A stretch of DNA of 64,000 nt from Osedax fenrisi (lineage: Eukaryota; Annelida; Polychaeta; Sabellida; Siboglinidae). The translations under genes were made by a program, and so were the position numbers. Below the pieces are notes generated by a model. That model ran no database searches. It worked only from the letters and a program-made list of their open reading frames with translations, and was not told where the DNA came from. Below, in pieces: positions 52,434-63,408 of the stretch; the first letter of the stretch is position 1; each line of letters begins with the position of its first letter. Location: the NCBI GenBank assembly GCA_964019155.1, contig OZ025243.1, positions 18,545,027-18,609,026 on the forward strand, read 5' to 3'.

Positions 52434-52436
<3 letters not shown>
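51794..52436. other. AT-rich LINE leader and spacer
   Basis: No ORF or motif is seen. By position it is the 5' UTR of the CR1-like LINE up to the TA tract at 52437-52482. Confidence 0.5.
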
Positions 52437-52484
<48 letters not shown>

Positions 52485-53305
52485 TACCTAGCCTTAAAGC
52501 CAAATTATAATATCACATACAATATAAATATAATGGTATGAGTTCACATGAGCTTGAATCAGGTCAATATAATACCAATGTTCATATTTGTATGTTCATA
52601 ATATGTTCATAATATGTTCATATTTGTATGTTCATAATATGTTCATATTTGTATATTCATAATATGTTCATAATATGTTCATATTTGTATGTTCATAATA
52701 TGTTCATATTTGTATGTTCATAATATGTTCATAATATGATAGCTAAAATATGTTCATAATATGTTCATTTTTGTATGTTCATAATATGAACATATTTGTA
52801 TATTGTTGTTTACTGGGTTACATCTCAGGGAAAGTCTTCGATTACCGATCCATAAATGATTATTTGTAATAACTTATTCAATAATAAATATATTAATTTG
52901 ACATTTTGTAATTAGGATGATATTATGGTAATGAATAATGTGGCTATTTTAAATTGTTGATATAATTATATTTTCAAGAATAAACATGGGGTTCGGTAAT
53001 CGGATACATGTGCATAATACCGACCTCATTCTCCTATTACAGGCCCCCTAAAATTATAGTGGTATACATAATTGTATATTATAATATATAATACAAATAG
53101 TAGATATACATAAATATAATTATTTATAACATACATGCAATTTATTTGTTATTCAATTTATATTTTAATAGTAATATTAAATTTAAATTTAAACTTTATA
53201 GTAATTATATTAAAATAGTGTATATTATTATTTAATATTTATTAATAAATCAGTATGAATATAATCAACTTGAATCAAGAATCCTAAATATATATATCAA
53301 TGATA
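52437..53305 (-). other. Inverted-unit segment: TA tract, minisatellite and left half of a MITE
   Basis: Reverse counterpart of about 4670-5600 of unit 1: (TA)n at 52437-52482, the GTTCATAATATGTTCAT array at about 52580-52805 and MITE interior to 53305. It carries the TTTTAGCTATCATATTATG word (inverted) found in unit 2 but not unit 1. Confidence 0.75.
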
Positions 53306-53520
53306 CCCAGTAAACAACAACATAAAAATATGAACATATTATGAACATACAAATATGCACATATTATGAACATATTTTGGCTATCATATTATGAACATAC
53401 AAATATGAACATATTATGAACATACAAATATGAACATATTATGAACATACAAATATGAACATATTATGAACATATTATGAACATACAAATATGAATATAT
53501 TATGAACATACAAATATGAA
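53306..53520. repeat. Terminal minisatellite of the large element
   Basis: About nine ATGAACATATTATGAACATA / CAAAT units directly inside the left terminus, with one TTTTGGCTATCATATTATG interruption like that of unit 2. After it, sequence homologous to unit 1 from 5755 continues to 53640. Confidence 0.8.
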
Positions 53521-53646
53521 CCAATTATATTTATCTTACATATACAATATTTATTATTAAGATAATATATATGAACATACATGAATTATTTAAAATGATG
53601 ACAATAAAATAAATAAAAAATATGTTATAACATGCACATCCATGTA

Positions 53647-54237
53647 GGGGAAAGGTGGATAGTAGTGACAGGTGTATAGTAATGACACCCCACGTATCTC
53701 AAAAACTACAAGTCCAATTAAATTTATTTATATACGAAAGTTGTGGGTATTCACAAGCTTTATAGACATAAGTATTTTTTATTTCCTTAATTTTCAATAT
53801 AAATAAATTAAATCAATTAATCGATTTTGTGAATATATTCTTAAAAAATTACGTAATAAGTTTTTATAAAAGTATTTTTATTTTTAATTCCTTGATATTT
53901 AATGGAAAATAGAAAATTAAAGTCTTATACTAAAGATGAATTTAATATCTACAAGAAAATATAATTCATATTAATTTATGGTTATTGGAAATATTTCTAC
54001 GATCAATTATGATCAACATGTCACGACTACCCTCGGGGTGTCATTACTACCCGCATTGGAGTATAGTAATGACACCCTCGTTATCTCAAGTGTTAATGAT
54101 TATATTAAAAAATGTTAATAACAATTATTTAGATAATATTAATTTATATACAATATAAAAAAACGTTATATAGGGGATCAATAGTTTAAGAGTTATTGCA
54201 ATATATTCAAAACTGTCACTACTATCCACCTTTCCCC
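53647..54237. mobile_element. 591-bp TA-flanked MITE with GGGGAAAGGTGGATAGTAG ends
   Basis: GGGGAAAGGTGGATAGTAG plus TGACAG at the left is perfectly mirrored at the right, with TA on both sides (53645-53646, 54238-54239). The empty site CATGTATAAATAAG is seen at about 5876 of unit 1. The interior has GTAATGACACC words in both orientations but no ORF. Confidence 0.9.
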
Positions 54238-54359
54238 TATAAATAAGTATGGTAATATGTTGATATTTTTATTTTGAGATATATTTTACATAAAAATAAT
54301 TATATTTTATGAATTCCCATAAAAAAATAATAAGATATTTTCGTTATTCAATTTAATAT

Positions 54360-54751
54360 TTATCACCTAATCAATATGTAAATTATATTTAAAGCATTCA
54401 TTTCTCATCAAGATTTTAAATTAATTGTATACTATTAATATATCAATCTATATTATAATGAATATCTGTCCTAAATAGATAATATTTAAGAATGATGTTA
54501 AAATAGAGTAATAAATATTATTATATATATAATATTTATAAGTTATTTAAGGTTTTAAATATTAAATTATTACTAATTTTACAATTACATATTTTATATT
54601 TAGTTCATTATATAAATTTATATAATAATTTTATATAATTTTAAAATATCTTAAATATATTTATAGTACATCTTTGGAATAAAATAGTATTTAGTTTTAT
54701 TTAGTCTTATAAAGAAAATAGTTATACAAATAATTAAACAGGTAATACAAT
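54360..54751. other. AT-rich 3' flank of the candidate gene
   Basis: No frame is seen. A minus-strand AATAAA at 54696-54701, about 50 nt beyond the stop codon of the candidate gene, could serve as its poly(A) signal. Confidence 0.5.
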
Positions 54752-55765
54752 TTATACTTTATTAATTAAGGATTTTAAATAGGTAGTGTTTCTTAAAAAA
54801 TTCTTAATTTTTTTCATGATTTGTTCATTGTTACCTTCAAAAATACCTATTGGTATTTAAGTAAAATTAAATATATATACAATAAATACATTTAACTAAC
54901 CTAAAATAACTTTCACCAGTTCAGAACAACAAAAACCCCTCCTATTATTTCCTCCAGATCTATTTATGTTCAGCCATACTTCCGGACTACATATATTTAA
55001 CAATATACTACCAATTTGTAGATGTTTCAATGGGCGTAATTGATTAATCTATAAATGTGAATATATATATATATATATATATATATTATTTATTAATAAT
55101 AATATATAGAATTATAGTAATTAATATTTATAAATGAAATTTAAAAATAATTACGTGGTTGTTTAAAATAAAAATATTATAGTTAGTAAAGACTAAGGTT
55201 AGTAAAAAAGACTGGTTAGTATAGTTGTAAATGTTTCTTGTGGAATTTTTTGAGAATGCATATATTTAAGTGAATCTTGACTTCTTAAAAGTAGATTAAC
55301 CTTACGATTAAGCTTATCATTATCTATTGAAACAATGTAATATTAAATATGTATATATATACTTTAGATATATAGTATAAGTAGTTATTAATTAATATAT
55401 TCATATATTTATAACTATTATTAACAATTTTATATTAAATATTTTTTAATTATTTTATTTAAGTATTCATATAAAATATCTGATATGAAAGAATAAGATA
55501 ATTGATAGATAAGGATCATGTAATATATATATATATATATATATATTCTTGTGCTTACAATTGTTAATATTAATATATAAACTAAATCATGGGATAATCA
55601 GTGGATAATTCTATTCACAAGGAACTTTTAAATTATAATATATGTTCATGTATTAATAATTCTAACTTTTTTCTAATCTTTCAACTTTTTTTAATGTTTG
55701 TATCAATAATTCCATGGTCTCAGCTAAAATGTAATATATATTATATTATAATATATATATATAAT

Positions 55766-55819
<54 letters not shown>

Positions 55820-56594
55820 ATATTATATATATATATATTATATATATATATATATTATATATATATATATATTATATATATAACAGAAAAAAGATATAAC
55901 ACTTACGCGAAATCGTGTAATTCGAATTTGTATACAAAATACCCCAGTGCCACCTATAGCGGGTTACTTTTATGAACTATGTGTTGTTTATAATGTAAAT
56001 TCGTATTTAACTATACACTTTTAAAATGTTAAATAATATGCTTTAAATTAATATGATATTTATGTTTTAAATGCTATAAGTATATATTTAGTAAGTAAAA
56101 GCTAATTTATATTGCATGTAATTTAATAGAGCAATGAAAATATTGTTGTATGCAAACAGAGCCGAACCTAAATCTATTTCAATGATTTCGATACTACTGC
56201 TAGCAGCGGCAGGGGATATTACGAAATTACATTGCATGCATAGGGAGTGTTATATCTTTGCTTCGCAATATCTTTGTTATAATTATAGTTAATCGATTAA
56301 AATAATTTGAAGCATTTATGCTTATAATAAATATGCCCAAACTATAAATATATATAGAGATATAGATTTAATATAGATTTAATTATTTTATAACTATAGT
56401 TAATCGATTAAAATAATTTGAAGCATTTATGCTTATAATAAATATGCCCAAACTATAAATATATATAGAGATATAGATTTAATATAGATTTAATTATTTT
56501 ATATGTATTACTAACTTTTTTCATTGGACTCATTTGTAGATAAATCATCGTCACTCGATACATCATCAGATTCAACTAAAAGTAATATGTAGAG

Positions 56595-56626
<32 letters not shown>

Positions 56627-58513
56627 GAACAATAATGTGAGTTTATTAAATGTGGATAATTTAACTCGTGTGAATAACATATGTAATATAGTAATTAATT
56701 ATATGTGGTAATTTATTCACTATCAATATTTAAACATGTGTGAGATCAATGTATGCTTCAGCCTTAATGCAAATAATATTCAGTTAAATATATTGTAAAA
56801 TATTTGTATTCAATAATTATCACTTAATTTAAATAGAATATAGCTAACATTTTGTAAATAGCCTTTTAGGTGTAAATAGCCTTTTAGGTGTAGATAGCCT
56901 TTTAGATGTAGATGACCTTTTCATGGATTTATTGGAGAACGACATATCACGTTTAGTGCAGACTATGTAAATAATATTTTTATTAATAATGATTTTTAAT
57001 AATGGTAAAAGTAAGTAAATTGACTTGATTGTTGATATTTAAAAATAAAAAAAGACTATATATTAGTATTTCGATTTTGATTTTTGTATTTAAACAAAAT
57101 CGAATTACGAGTTTTTTAGTAGGTGTTATATCTTTACTATAACTATAGTCAATCGATTAAAATAATTTGTATTACTAACTTTTTTCATTGGACTCATTTG
57201 TAGATAATTGATCGTCACTCGATACATCATTAGATTCAGCTAAAAGTAATAATATGTAGAGTTATAATATATATATATATAGAACAATAATCTGAGTTTA
57301 TTAAATTCATCTAATTTAACTCATGTGAATAACATATTTCATATAGTAATTAATTATATGTGGTAATTTATTTACTATCAATATTTAAACATGTATGAGA
57401 TCAATGTATGCTTCAGCCTTAATGAAAATAATATTCAGTTAAATATATTGTAAAATATTTGTATTCAATAAATATAATCACTTAATTTAAATAGAATATA
57501 GCTAACATTTTTGATTGTAAATAGCCTTTTAGATATAGATGACCTTTTCATGGATTTATTGGAGAACGACATATCACGTTTAGTGCAGACTATGTAAATA
57601 ATATTTTTATTAATGGTAAAAGTAAGTAAATTGACATGATTGTTGATATTTAAAAAATAAAATAAAGACCATATATTAATTTTTTGATTTTGATTTTTGT
57701 ATTTAAACAAAATCGAATTACAAGTTTTTGAATAGGTGTTATATCTTTACTATAACTATAGTCAATCGATTACAATAATTTGAAGCATTTATGCTTATAA
57801 TAAATATGCCCAAACTATACGTATATATATAGATATAGATTTAATATAGATTTAATTATTTTATATGTATTACTAACTTTTTTCATTGGACTCATTTGTA
57901 GATAAATCATCGTCACTCGATACATCATCAGATTCAACTAAAAGTAATAATATGTAGAGTTATAATATATATATATATATATATATATTTAACAATAATG
58001 TGAGTTTATTAAATTCGGCTAATTTAACTCGTGTGAATAACATATTTAATATAGTAATTAATTATATGTGGTAATTTATTTACTATCAATATTTAAACAT
58101 GTATAAGATCAATGTATGCTTCAGCCTTAATGAAAATAATATTCAGTTAAATATATTGTAAAATATTTGTATTCAATAAATATAATCACTTTATTTAAAT
58201 AGAATATAGCTAACATTTTGTAAATAGCCTTTTAGATATAGATGACCTTTTCATGGATTTTTCGGAGGCCGACATATCACGTTTAGTGCAGACTATGTAA
58301 ATTATATTTTTATTAATAATGATTTTTAATAATAGTAAAAGTAAGTAAATTTACATGATTTTTTATCACATATAAGTAATAAAAATATACATATATTTAA
58401 CATATATGAAATGTATTATTACATTAACATATGTATGATACCATAATTAAAATAATTATTATGATCATTTTTAGATATTCAAAAAGTCTCGCGATCGCAA
58501 TTTTTATTTTCAT
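54752..58513 (-). CDS. Candidate multi-exon gene with triplicated basic/acidic exons and a BEN-like C-terminus
   Basis: Hand-built model on the minus strand. C-terminal exons: 55667-55723 (ETMELLIQTLKKVERLEK, coiled coil), 55301-55323 (23-nt microexon, NDKLNRK), 54901-55048 (49 codons, phase 0 to 1) and 54752-54846 (31 codons including stop). All have AG acceptors, GT donors and matching phase. Upstream are three pairs of a KR-rich exon (58215-58292, 57507-57589, 56849-56962; CTKRDMS, KRLFTPKRL) and an acidic 60-nt exon (57878-57937, 57180-57239, 56516-56575; ESDDVSSDDDLSTNESNEK). Apart from 57507-57589, these are all phase 1-1 and can be skipped without a frame change. The 57507-57589 exon ends in phase 0 and would break the frame. 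The segment SILLNICSPEVWLNI followed by SGGNNRRG and SELVKVIL weakly resembles a BEN DNA-binding domain. A possible first exon at 58429-58513 encodes a hydrophobic start (MIIIIILIMV) but conflicts with a nuclear role. The C-terminal four exons are the best supported part. Confidence 0.5.
55885..56276. mobile_element. Diverged relative of the 473-bp TIR element
   Basis: Shares AGATATAACACTTACGCGAA, CACCTATAGCGGGTTACTTT and AGTGTTATATCTTTGCTTCG with the element at 23261-23733 but has lost most of its left inverted end. It lies in an intron of the candidate minus-strand gene, next to a long TA tract (about 55735-55882). Confidence 0.75.
56277..58345. repeat. Three tandem ~0.6-0.85 kb units, each with one acidic and one KR exon
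   Basis: Units at about 56277-57124, 57125-57734 and 57735-58345. Each opens with ATAACTATAGTYAATCGATT, carries ATTACTAACTTTTTTCATTG (the acidic exon, reversed), a TA tract, the ATTTAAACATGTRTRAGATC stretch and the reversed KR exon. The units are joined by GGTGTTATATCTTTACTATA, a piece of the 473-bp TIR element end. Inside unit one a further ~110-bp segment (AAGCATTTATGCTTATAATA) is doubled, and its KR exon has extra 18-bp TGTAAATAGCCTTTTAGG repeats. Confidence 0.85.
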
Positions 58514-59879
58514 TTGGTATTCAAAAGTATCGAGATCATGATTCTTATATTAAAAAGTCTCGAGATCGCAAAATGTTCTGAAATTCAAACCTCTAAATGT
58601 ACGTTATAATAATATAATTATAAAATTGAATATTCGCCTATTTTATATGTAATATATTATTTTATTTAATTTAATATATATATATATATTATCTACAAGA
58701 ATAATTCTTATACGATATTTCCGTATTTATTTTATTAAATGTGATTATTTAGACATTTTAAATAATATATATACATATCACAATATGGTATATATTAAAT
58801 TAACTATATAACATATATTAGTATATACATGTATATATTCTATATATCTGAATACTCATTACATTAGTTTACATGTTTTAATATTAGAATATTTGAATAT
58901 TTACAGTAAATCATTTACTAAATGTCATTAATATTTGAATATTTGAATATTTAATTATCTTTGAAAAGTTAGCCACGCCACATAAAATATGAAAATTATC
59001 GCGGCGGCAGGATTCAATATCTATCTTAATAATCACTATAATTTACATATATCTGAATTAATAAAATTGAAACTATTGTAATTTATTAAAATATTATAAT
59101 ATTAAAATATGCATAATATATAATATATAATATATAACTTACAACAAATTAAATAAGGAAATAATAAATTATTATTCTAATAATAATAAGGATAATATAT
59201 ATAAGAATTAATAATTTATAATAATATAATTGTGATAGATAATAACATAAATTTAAAAAGAATTATTCTAGAATATAATATTTTAGAATATAATTATTAT
59301 AATATTAATATTGATATATTAATATTAATATATAATTATTATTCTAATAATAATAAGGATAATTTATACATATAAGAATTAATAATTTATAATAATACAA
59401 TTTTAATAGATAATAAGTTATTAAATAACATAAAATTATTTTTAAAATAAATTTAAAAATAATATTCTAGAATATAATATTTTAGAATATAATTATTATA
59501 ATAATTATTATTATTATTATAATAAGTATAATTTATACATATAAGAATTAATAATTTAAAATAAGATAAAAACATAAAATAAATTAAAAAAGAATTATTC
59601 TAGAATATAATATTTTAGAATATAATTATTATAATATTAATATTAATAAATATTATTAAATAGATATATAATAAATTGTATTGAATACTTAAGTTAGGTT
59701 TTAGTGATACAAATTTCAAATTAAATATATTTGTATAATAAATATACAATGTAAATACCTTGTACATGTAATATAGAGTTTATTGAGATATATAATTTAG
59801 TAATATTAAAAGGCCCCAAAGGATTAAATCTTTGTATGGAAAGGAAGTAAATAATGTTTATTATCGGGAGTTACTAAAA
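58514..59879. other. AT-rich region, no gene seen
   Basis: Words AAAAGTCTCGAGATCGCAA recur three times at about 58480-58570. A short GC-rich spot (CGCGGCGGCAGG) lies at about 59000, and an ATTATTCTAGAATATAATAT motif repeats at 59260, 59465 and 59595. The GC spot could be a small exon, but no start, splice pair or copy supports it. Confidence 0.45.
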
Positions 59880-59946
59880 ACCAGTAGTAGCCCAGTAGTA
59901 ATCCAGTAGTAATCCAGTAGTAATCCAGTAGTAATCCAGTAGTAGC
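59880..59946. repeat. Short CAGTAGTAATC minisatellite
   Basis: About six copies of an 11-12 bp CCAGTAGTAAT unit in tandem. Noncoding. Confidence 0.85.
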
Positions 59947-60199
59947 TGATTATAGATACCAAAATTCATATAACATAGTATATTATATATATATATATTA
60001 TATTAAATAAAATTATTAATATTAAGTATAATATGTATTATATATATTCATAAATATTCAATCATTAGAAAATATCGAATAATTTCACTATTCAATTAAA
60101 TTGAATATTTATATAATAATTTGAATATTTAACTATTAATTAATACAATATATACTATTAATATAATATGCAATATTATTAAATAGTTGTTGATATATA

Positions 60200-60395
60200 T
60201 TAAAAGTTTGAAGCCTTTGAAGAGAGGTATCTATGTAGATAGGTAGTTAGATAGGAAGGTATGTATATAAGTATGTATGTATAAAGAGGAAGATATGTTG
60301 TTAGATATTGTTTTAAATTAGGTAGGCTGGTAGATAGGTATGCAGAGAAGTAGGTAGAGAAGTAGGTAATATAGGTAGGTAGGTAGATAGGTATG
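60200..60395. repeat. GGTAGRTA-rich imperfect tetranucleotide tract
   Basis: Imperfect GGTA/TGTA/GATA repeats, interrupted by the R2-like insertion; similar GGTA sequence resumes at 62696-62745. A reverse frame through it is only repeat. Confidence 0.75.
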
Positions 60396-60428
60396 TAGAG
60401 AGGAAAATATACAAGCAAACAGTAATAG

Positions 60429-62247
60429 TTTGTATTGCTAATAGAGCTGGATTACCGAAAACAATCATAGAGTACATTACATATGCTTACACTAATTGTA
60501 ATACTCAGCTTAAATATAAGAAAGGTATATCGCCTAGTATCTTAGTTAATCGCGGCGTAAAATAAGGTGACCTCATATCACCCATATTATTTAATGCAGT
60601 AATTGATTACGTAACTTCTGATTTACCCAGTTCTATTAGCATACATAATAATAGCATCGATAAATATATGGCATTCGCTGATGATCTTGTACTCTTTGCA
60701 AAGGATGAAATTAGTCTTCAAGTCCAGGTAGATCATGTTTTACATAGACTTAAAGAATGTGGGCTTGATATTAATCCAGCAAAGAGTGCAACTCTTAACA
60801 TTATTATTAACCCTAAGAAAAAGCAGTGGATCTTTAATCCAAATAGCTTTATAGTAATTGATAATATTCCCCTTAAACCCTTGACTATTGATGATACATA
60901 TAAATAATTAGGTATCGAAATATGACCTATAGATAATACTAATAATACAATAGTAATAGAGTTAACATCTAAATTAATATCAATAACTAAAGCATTATTA
61001 AAACCTCAACAAAAACTTGATATACTAAAATCTTATATTTTACCAAGTTTATTAGGTTAACTACATAGGTTAACTTCATAACCTACATAGGCTAACTTTC
61101 TCTAATATATATCTTAATTCATTGAAAACTATGGATAGATAAATTAGGTCTTTTGTTGGTCATTAGGTGGTTGCGACTACCCACATATACTTCACTTGGT
61201 GTATTTTATGCACCATATAGTATTGGAGGATTGGCGATCACCAGTCTATTTTTAACAATACCAGTTGTGCGCCTTAAATGGGTAAACTCTATACGTGGAA
61301 ATGATGATCCCATAATACAAACCCTCCCAAATAATATTATATTATCTCCAAGATACTATGATAATACATCATGTACTACTAATATCGACATTAAAACATA
61401 TCATACTAAATATCTTATTAATTCGGCGGATGGACGAGGTCTCGATTATGGTAACCACGCACCTTTTATTAATAACTGGATTCAATTCCATACTAGATTA
61501 CTAAATGGTAGAGACTTCGTCGATTCGATCAAACTAAAACATGCATTATTATATACAAAATTTAGATGTAAACGAATGTTCCCTAATACGAATACCAAAT
61601 GTTTAATGAGGGGATGTAATAATAACTACGATTGCATAAACCATATAATGCAAACATGTAGTTATAATTACAATAATAGAATACATAGACAACATTATGT
61701 AAATAGTTTACTTATGTCAATACTAAACAAACATAATTATATCACTATTCTAGAACCACATATCCAAACTCGAAATGGCCTACGTAAACCAGATTTAATA
61801 ATTTATAAAAATAATAATGCATATATAATAGATACACAAATATCAATAGATACAATAAATACTGATATAAACTACACAAAAAAGACTAACTACTACAATA
61901 CTACAGATATCATCGCTTATGCCAAGCAAATAACGGGTGCGAATATAATATTATTCAGCGCATCGTGCTGGAATTGCCGCGGTATTCCTTCGGCGCTAAC
62001 CACACAAGACCTACTAAACCTAGGTCTTAATAAACGTGATATTGAGCTACTCAGTATACGTGTGATTGCCGGTTGTCTCGATATTTATCGTAATTACTGC
62101 CGTAGTGGATTATTGTAATATCCACATGTTAGCTTGGCCTCTTCCTTGCCAACATTCGTTTATAACATTATTATTTTCTTATTTTGTTTATTACGTCAAT
62201 ACATGGGATAATTGTAATTGGTTGTCAAGCCAACCAATTTCCGAAAA
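60429..62247 (+). pseudogene. R2-like LINE with restriction-like endonuclease, 5' truncated
   Basis: The sequence begins inside RT (NRAGLPKTIIEYI, RGVK-stop-GDLISPILFNAVIDYV), then AFADDLVLFAKDE (catalytic FADD at about 60672) and CGLDINPAKSATL. After several stops, 61153-62118 is open for 321 codons: WLRLPTYTSLGVFYAP, a C-x4-C-x8-H-x4-C zinc knuckle (near 61600-61650), and a PD-(D/E)xK-type nuclease with RKPDLIIYK and IIDTQI. These are hallmarks of R2/NeSL-type elements that use a restriction-like endonuclease. The element is flanked by a 33-bp direct repeat starting TAGAGAGG (60396-60428 and 62248-62280, one mismatch) and ends in GAAAA, so its borders are exact. Confidence 0.85.
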
Positions 62248-62263
62248 TAGAGAGGAAAATATA

Positions 62264-62693
62264 CAAGTAAACAGTAATAGCCGCATAATAGAAGCATAAC
62301 AGCATATGTAATAGCCTAAACTGTTTATATTGTGCTATTATGCTGCTATTAAATGTCTATTATGCTGCTATTAATTTGTCATGCTATTATGCTGCTGTTA
62401 TTCTGCTATTTAAAGTATATTATGCTAATATTATACTGCTATTAAATGTCTATTATGCTAATATTATGCTGCTATTTATCAATTAATTTAAAAAGTATAT
62501 TATGCTGCTATTACTTTGCTATAATAGCAGCATAATATACTTTTTAAATTAATTGAAGCATAATATTAGAATAATATACTTTAAATAGCAGCATAATATA
62601 CATTTAATAGCAGCATAATAGAACAATGTAAACATTTTAGAATATTACATATGCTGTTATGCTGCTATTGTGCGGCTATTACTGTTTTCTGGG
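62264..62693. mobile_element. Fold-back element of GCTATTATGCTGCTATTA repeats, split by the R2-like insertion
   Basis: Inverted ends AAACAGTAATAGCCGC and GCGGCTATTACTGTTT, with CTGGG at the right terminus and TA on both sides. Arms consist of TGCTATTATGCTGCTATT repeats facing each other. Its left end is duplicated (60412 and 62264) because the R2-like element inserted inside it. No ORF. Confidence 0.75.
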
Positions 62694-62894
62694 TAGATTG
62701 TAGGTAAATAGGTATCTAGGTAAGTATAGAGGTAGGTATGCATATAGTATGTGTGATAAAATATTAATATGAACATATTATGAACATAATATGTTCATAT
62801 TAATATGTTGTAAAAAAAATATGCAGAATCATATAAATATGTTCATATTATGAACATAATATGTTCATATTTGTATGTTGTTGTTTACTGGGTA

Positions 62895-63376
62895 CACAAA
62901 CAACTTACGACATATTTTAAATAAAAATACGGATCTATTTTGATTGAATATTATAAATCACATGGGGTCGGTATTATGGTAATATAGGTGGTCGGTAATA
63001 GGAAAATAATATGGGTTGCTATAAATAAGATATATTAGTTAATAGTTATTCAAATTAAATTATTTTTATAATTGTTATAAACACTGTATTGATCTACAAT
63101 ATTATGCGCAGTATTTAGTTTTCTTTTAATTAATAAAAATACAATGATTTAAAAAATGTTATTATTCAAATATTTAAAAAGTAAAAATATAATATTACCG
63201 TTGATCAAATAACAATTGTAGGATTGAATATTTTTAAAACAAAATAGTTATTAATATGTATCATTAAATTACTAACAATTCATGTATATATATACTTTTT
63301 TGATATTTCTTATAGTTACTGAGATACGAGAGGGGTCGGTATTAGGAAGGGACGGTAATAGGAGACTTTACCCTAC

Positions 63377-63408
<32 letters not shown>

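Larger units (their letters stand above)
47185..52436 (-). mobile_element. CR1-like LINE, nearly complete
   Basis: The insertion interrupts the TA tract of the inverted unit: unit sequence stops at about 47180 and resumes at 52437. The 3' end (left) is an ATT/T-rich tail. Then come a 3' UTR with a small hairpin-like AATTGTAGAAGCAGAGCTTA segment, ORF2 (47926-50859, one frameshift), ORF1 (51116-51793) and an AT-rich stretch to 52436 that may be the 5' UTR. One lesion in two ORFs makes it the youngest-looking LINE in the window. Confidence 0.85.
53306..62892. mobile_element. 9.6-kb element with CCCAGTAAACAACA inverted ends and TA duplication
   Basis: The ends CCCAGTAAACAACAACAT and its inverse share about 60 bp including the ATGAACATATTATGAACATA words, and each is flanked by TA (53304-53305, 62893-62894). 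Units 1 and 2 give the uninterrupted site, so this whole segment entered at one TA. Inside are a MITE, the candidate multi-exon gene on the minus strand, an R2-like fragment and a fold-back element. No transposase is recognised. Unit 1 at 5160-6890 contains sequence homologous to both its left and right parts, as if a shorter relative sits there. Confidence 0.65.

Noticed and set aside
58960..59030. GC-rich spot as an exon of either strand
   Set aside because: Short frames exist on both strands (one starts MKIIAAAG), but no copy, donor and acceptor pair or phase link supports an exon.
60200..60418. 72-codon tyrosine/leucine-rich minus-strand ORF
   Set aside because: It is a translation of the GGTA/TGTA tetranucleotide tract.
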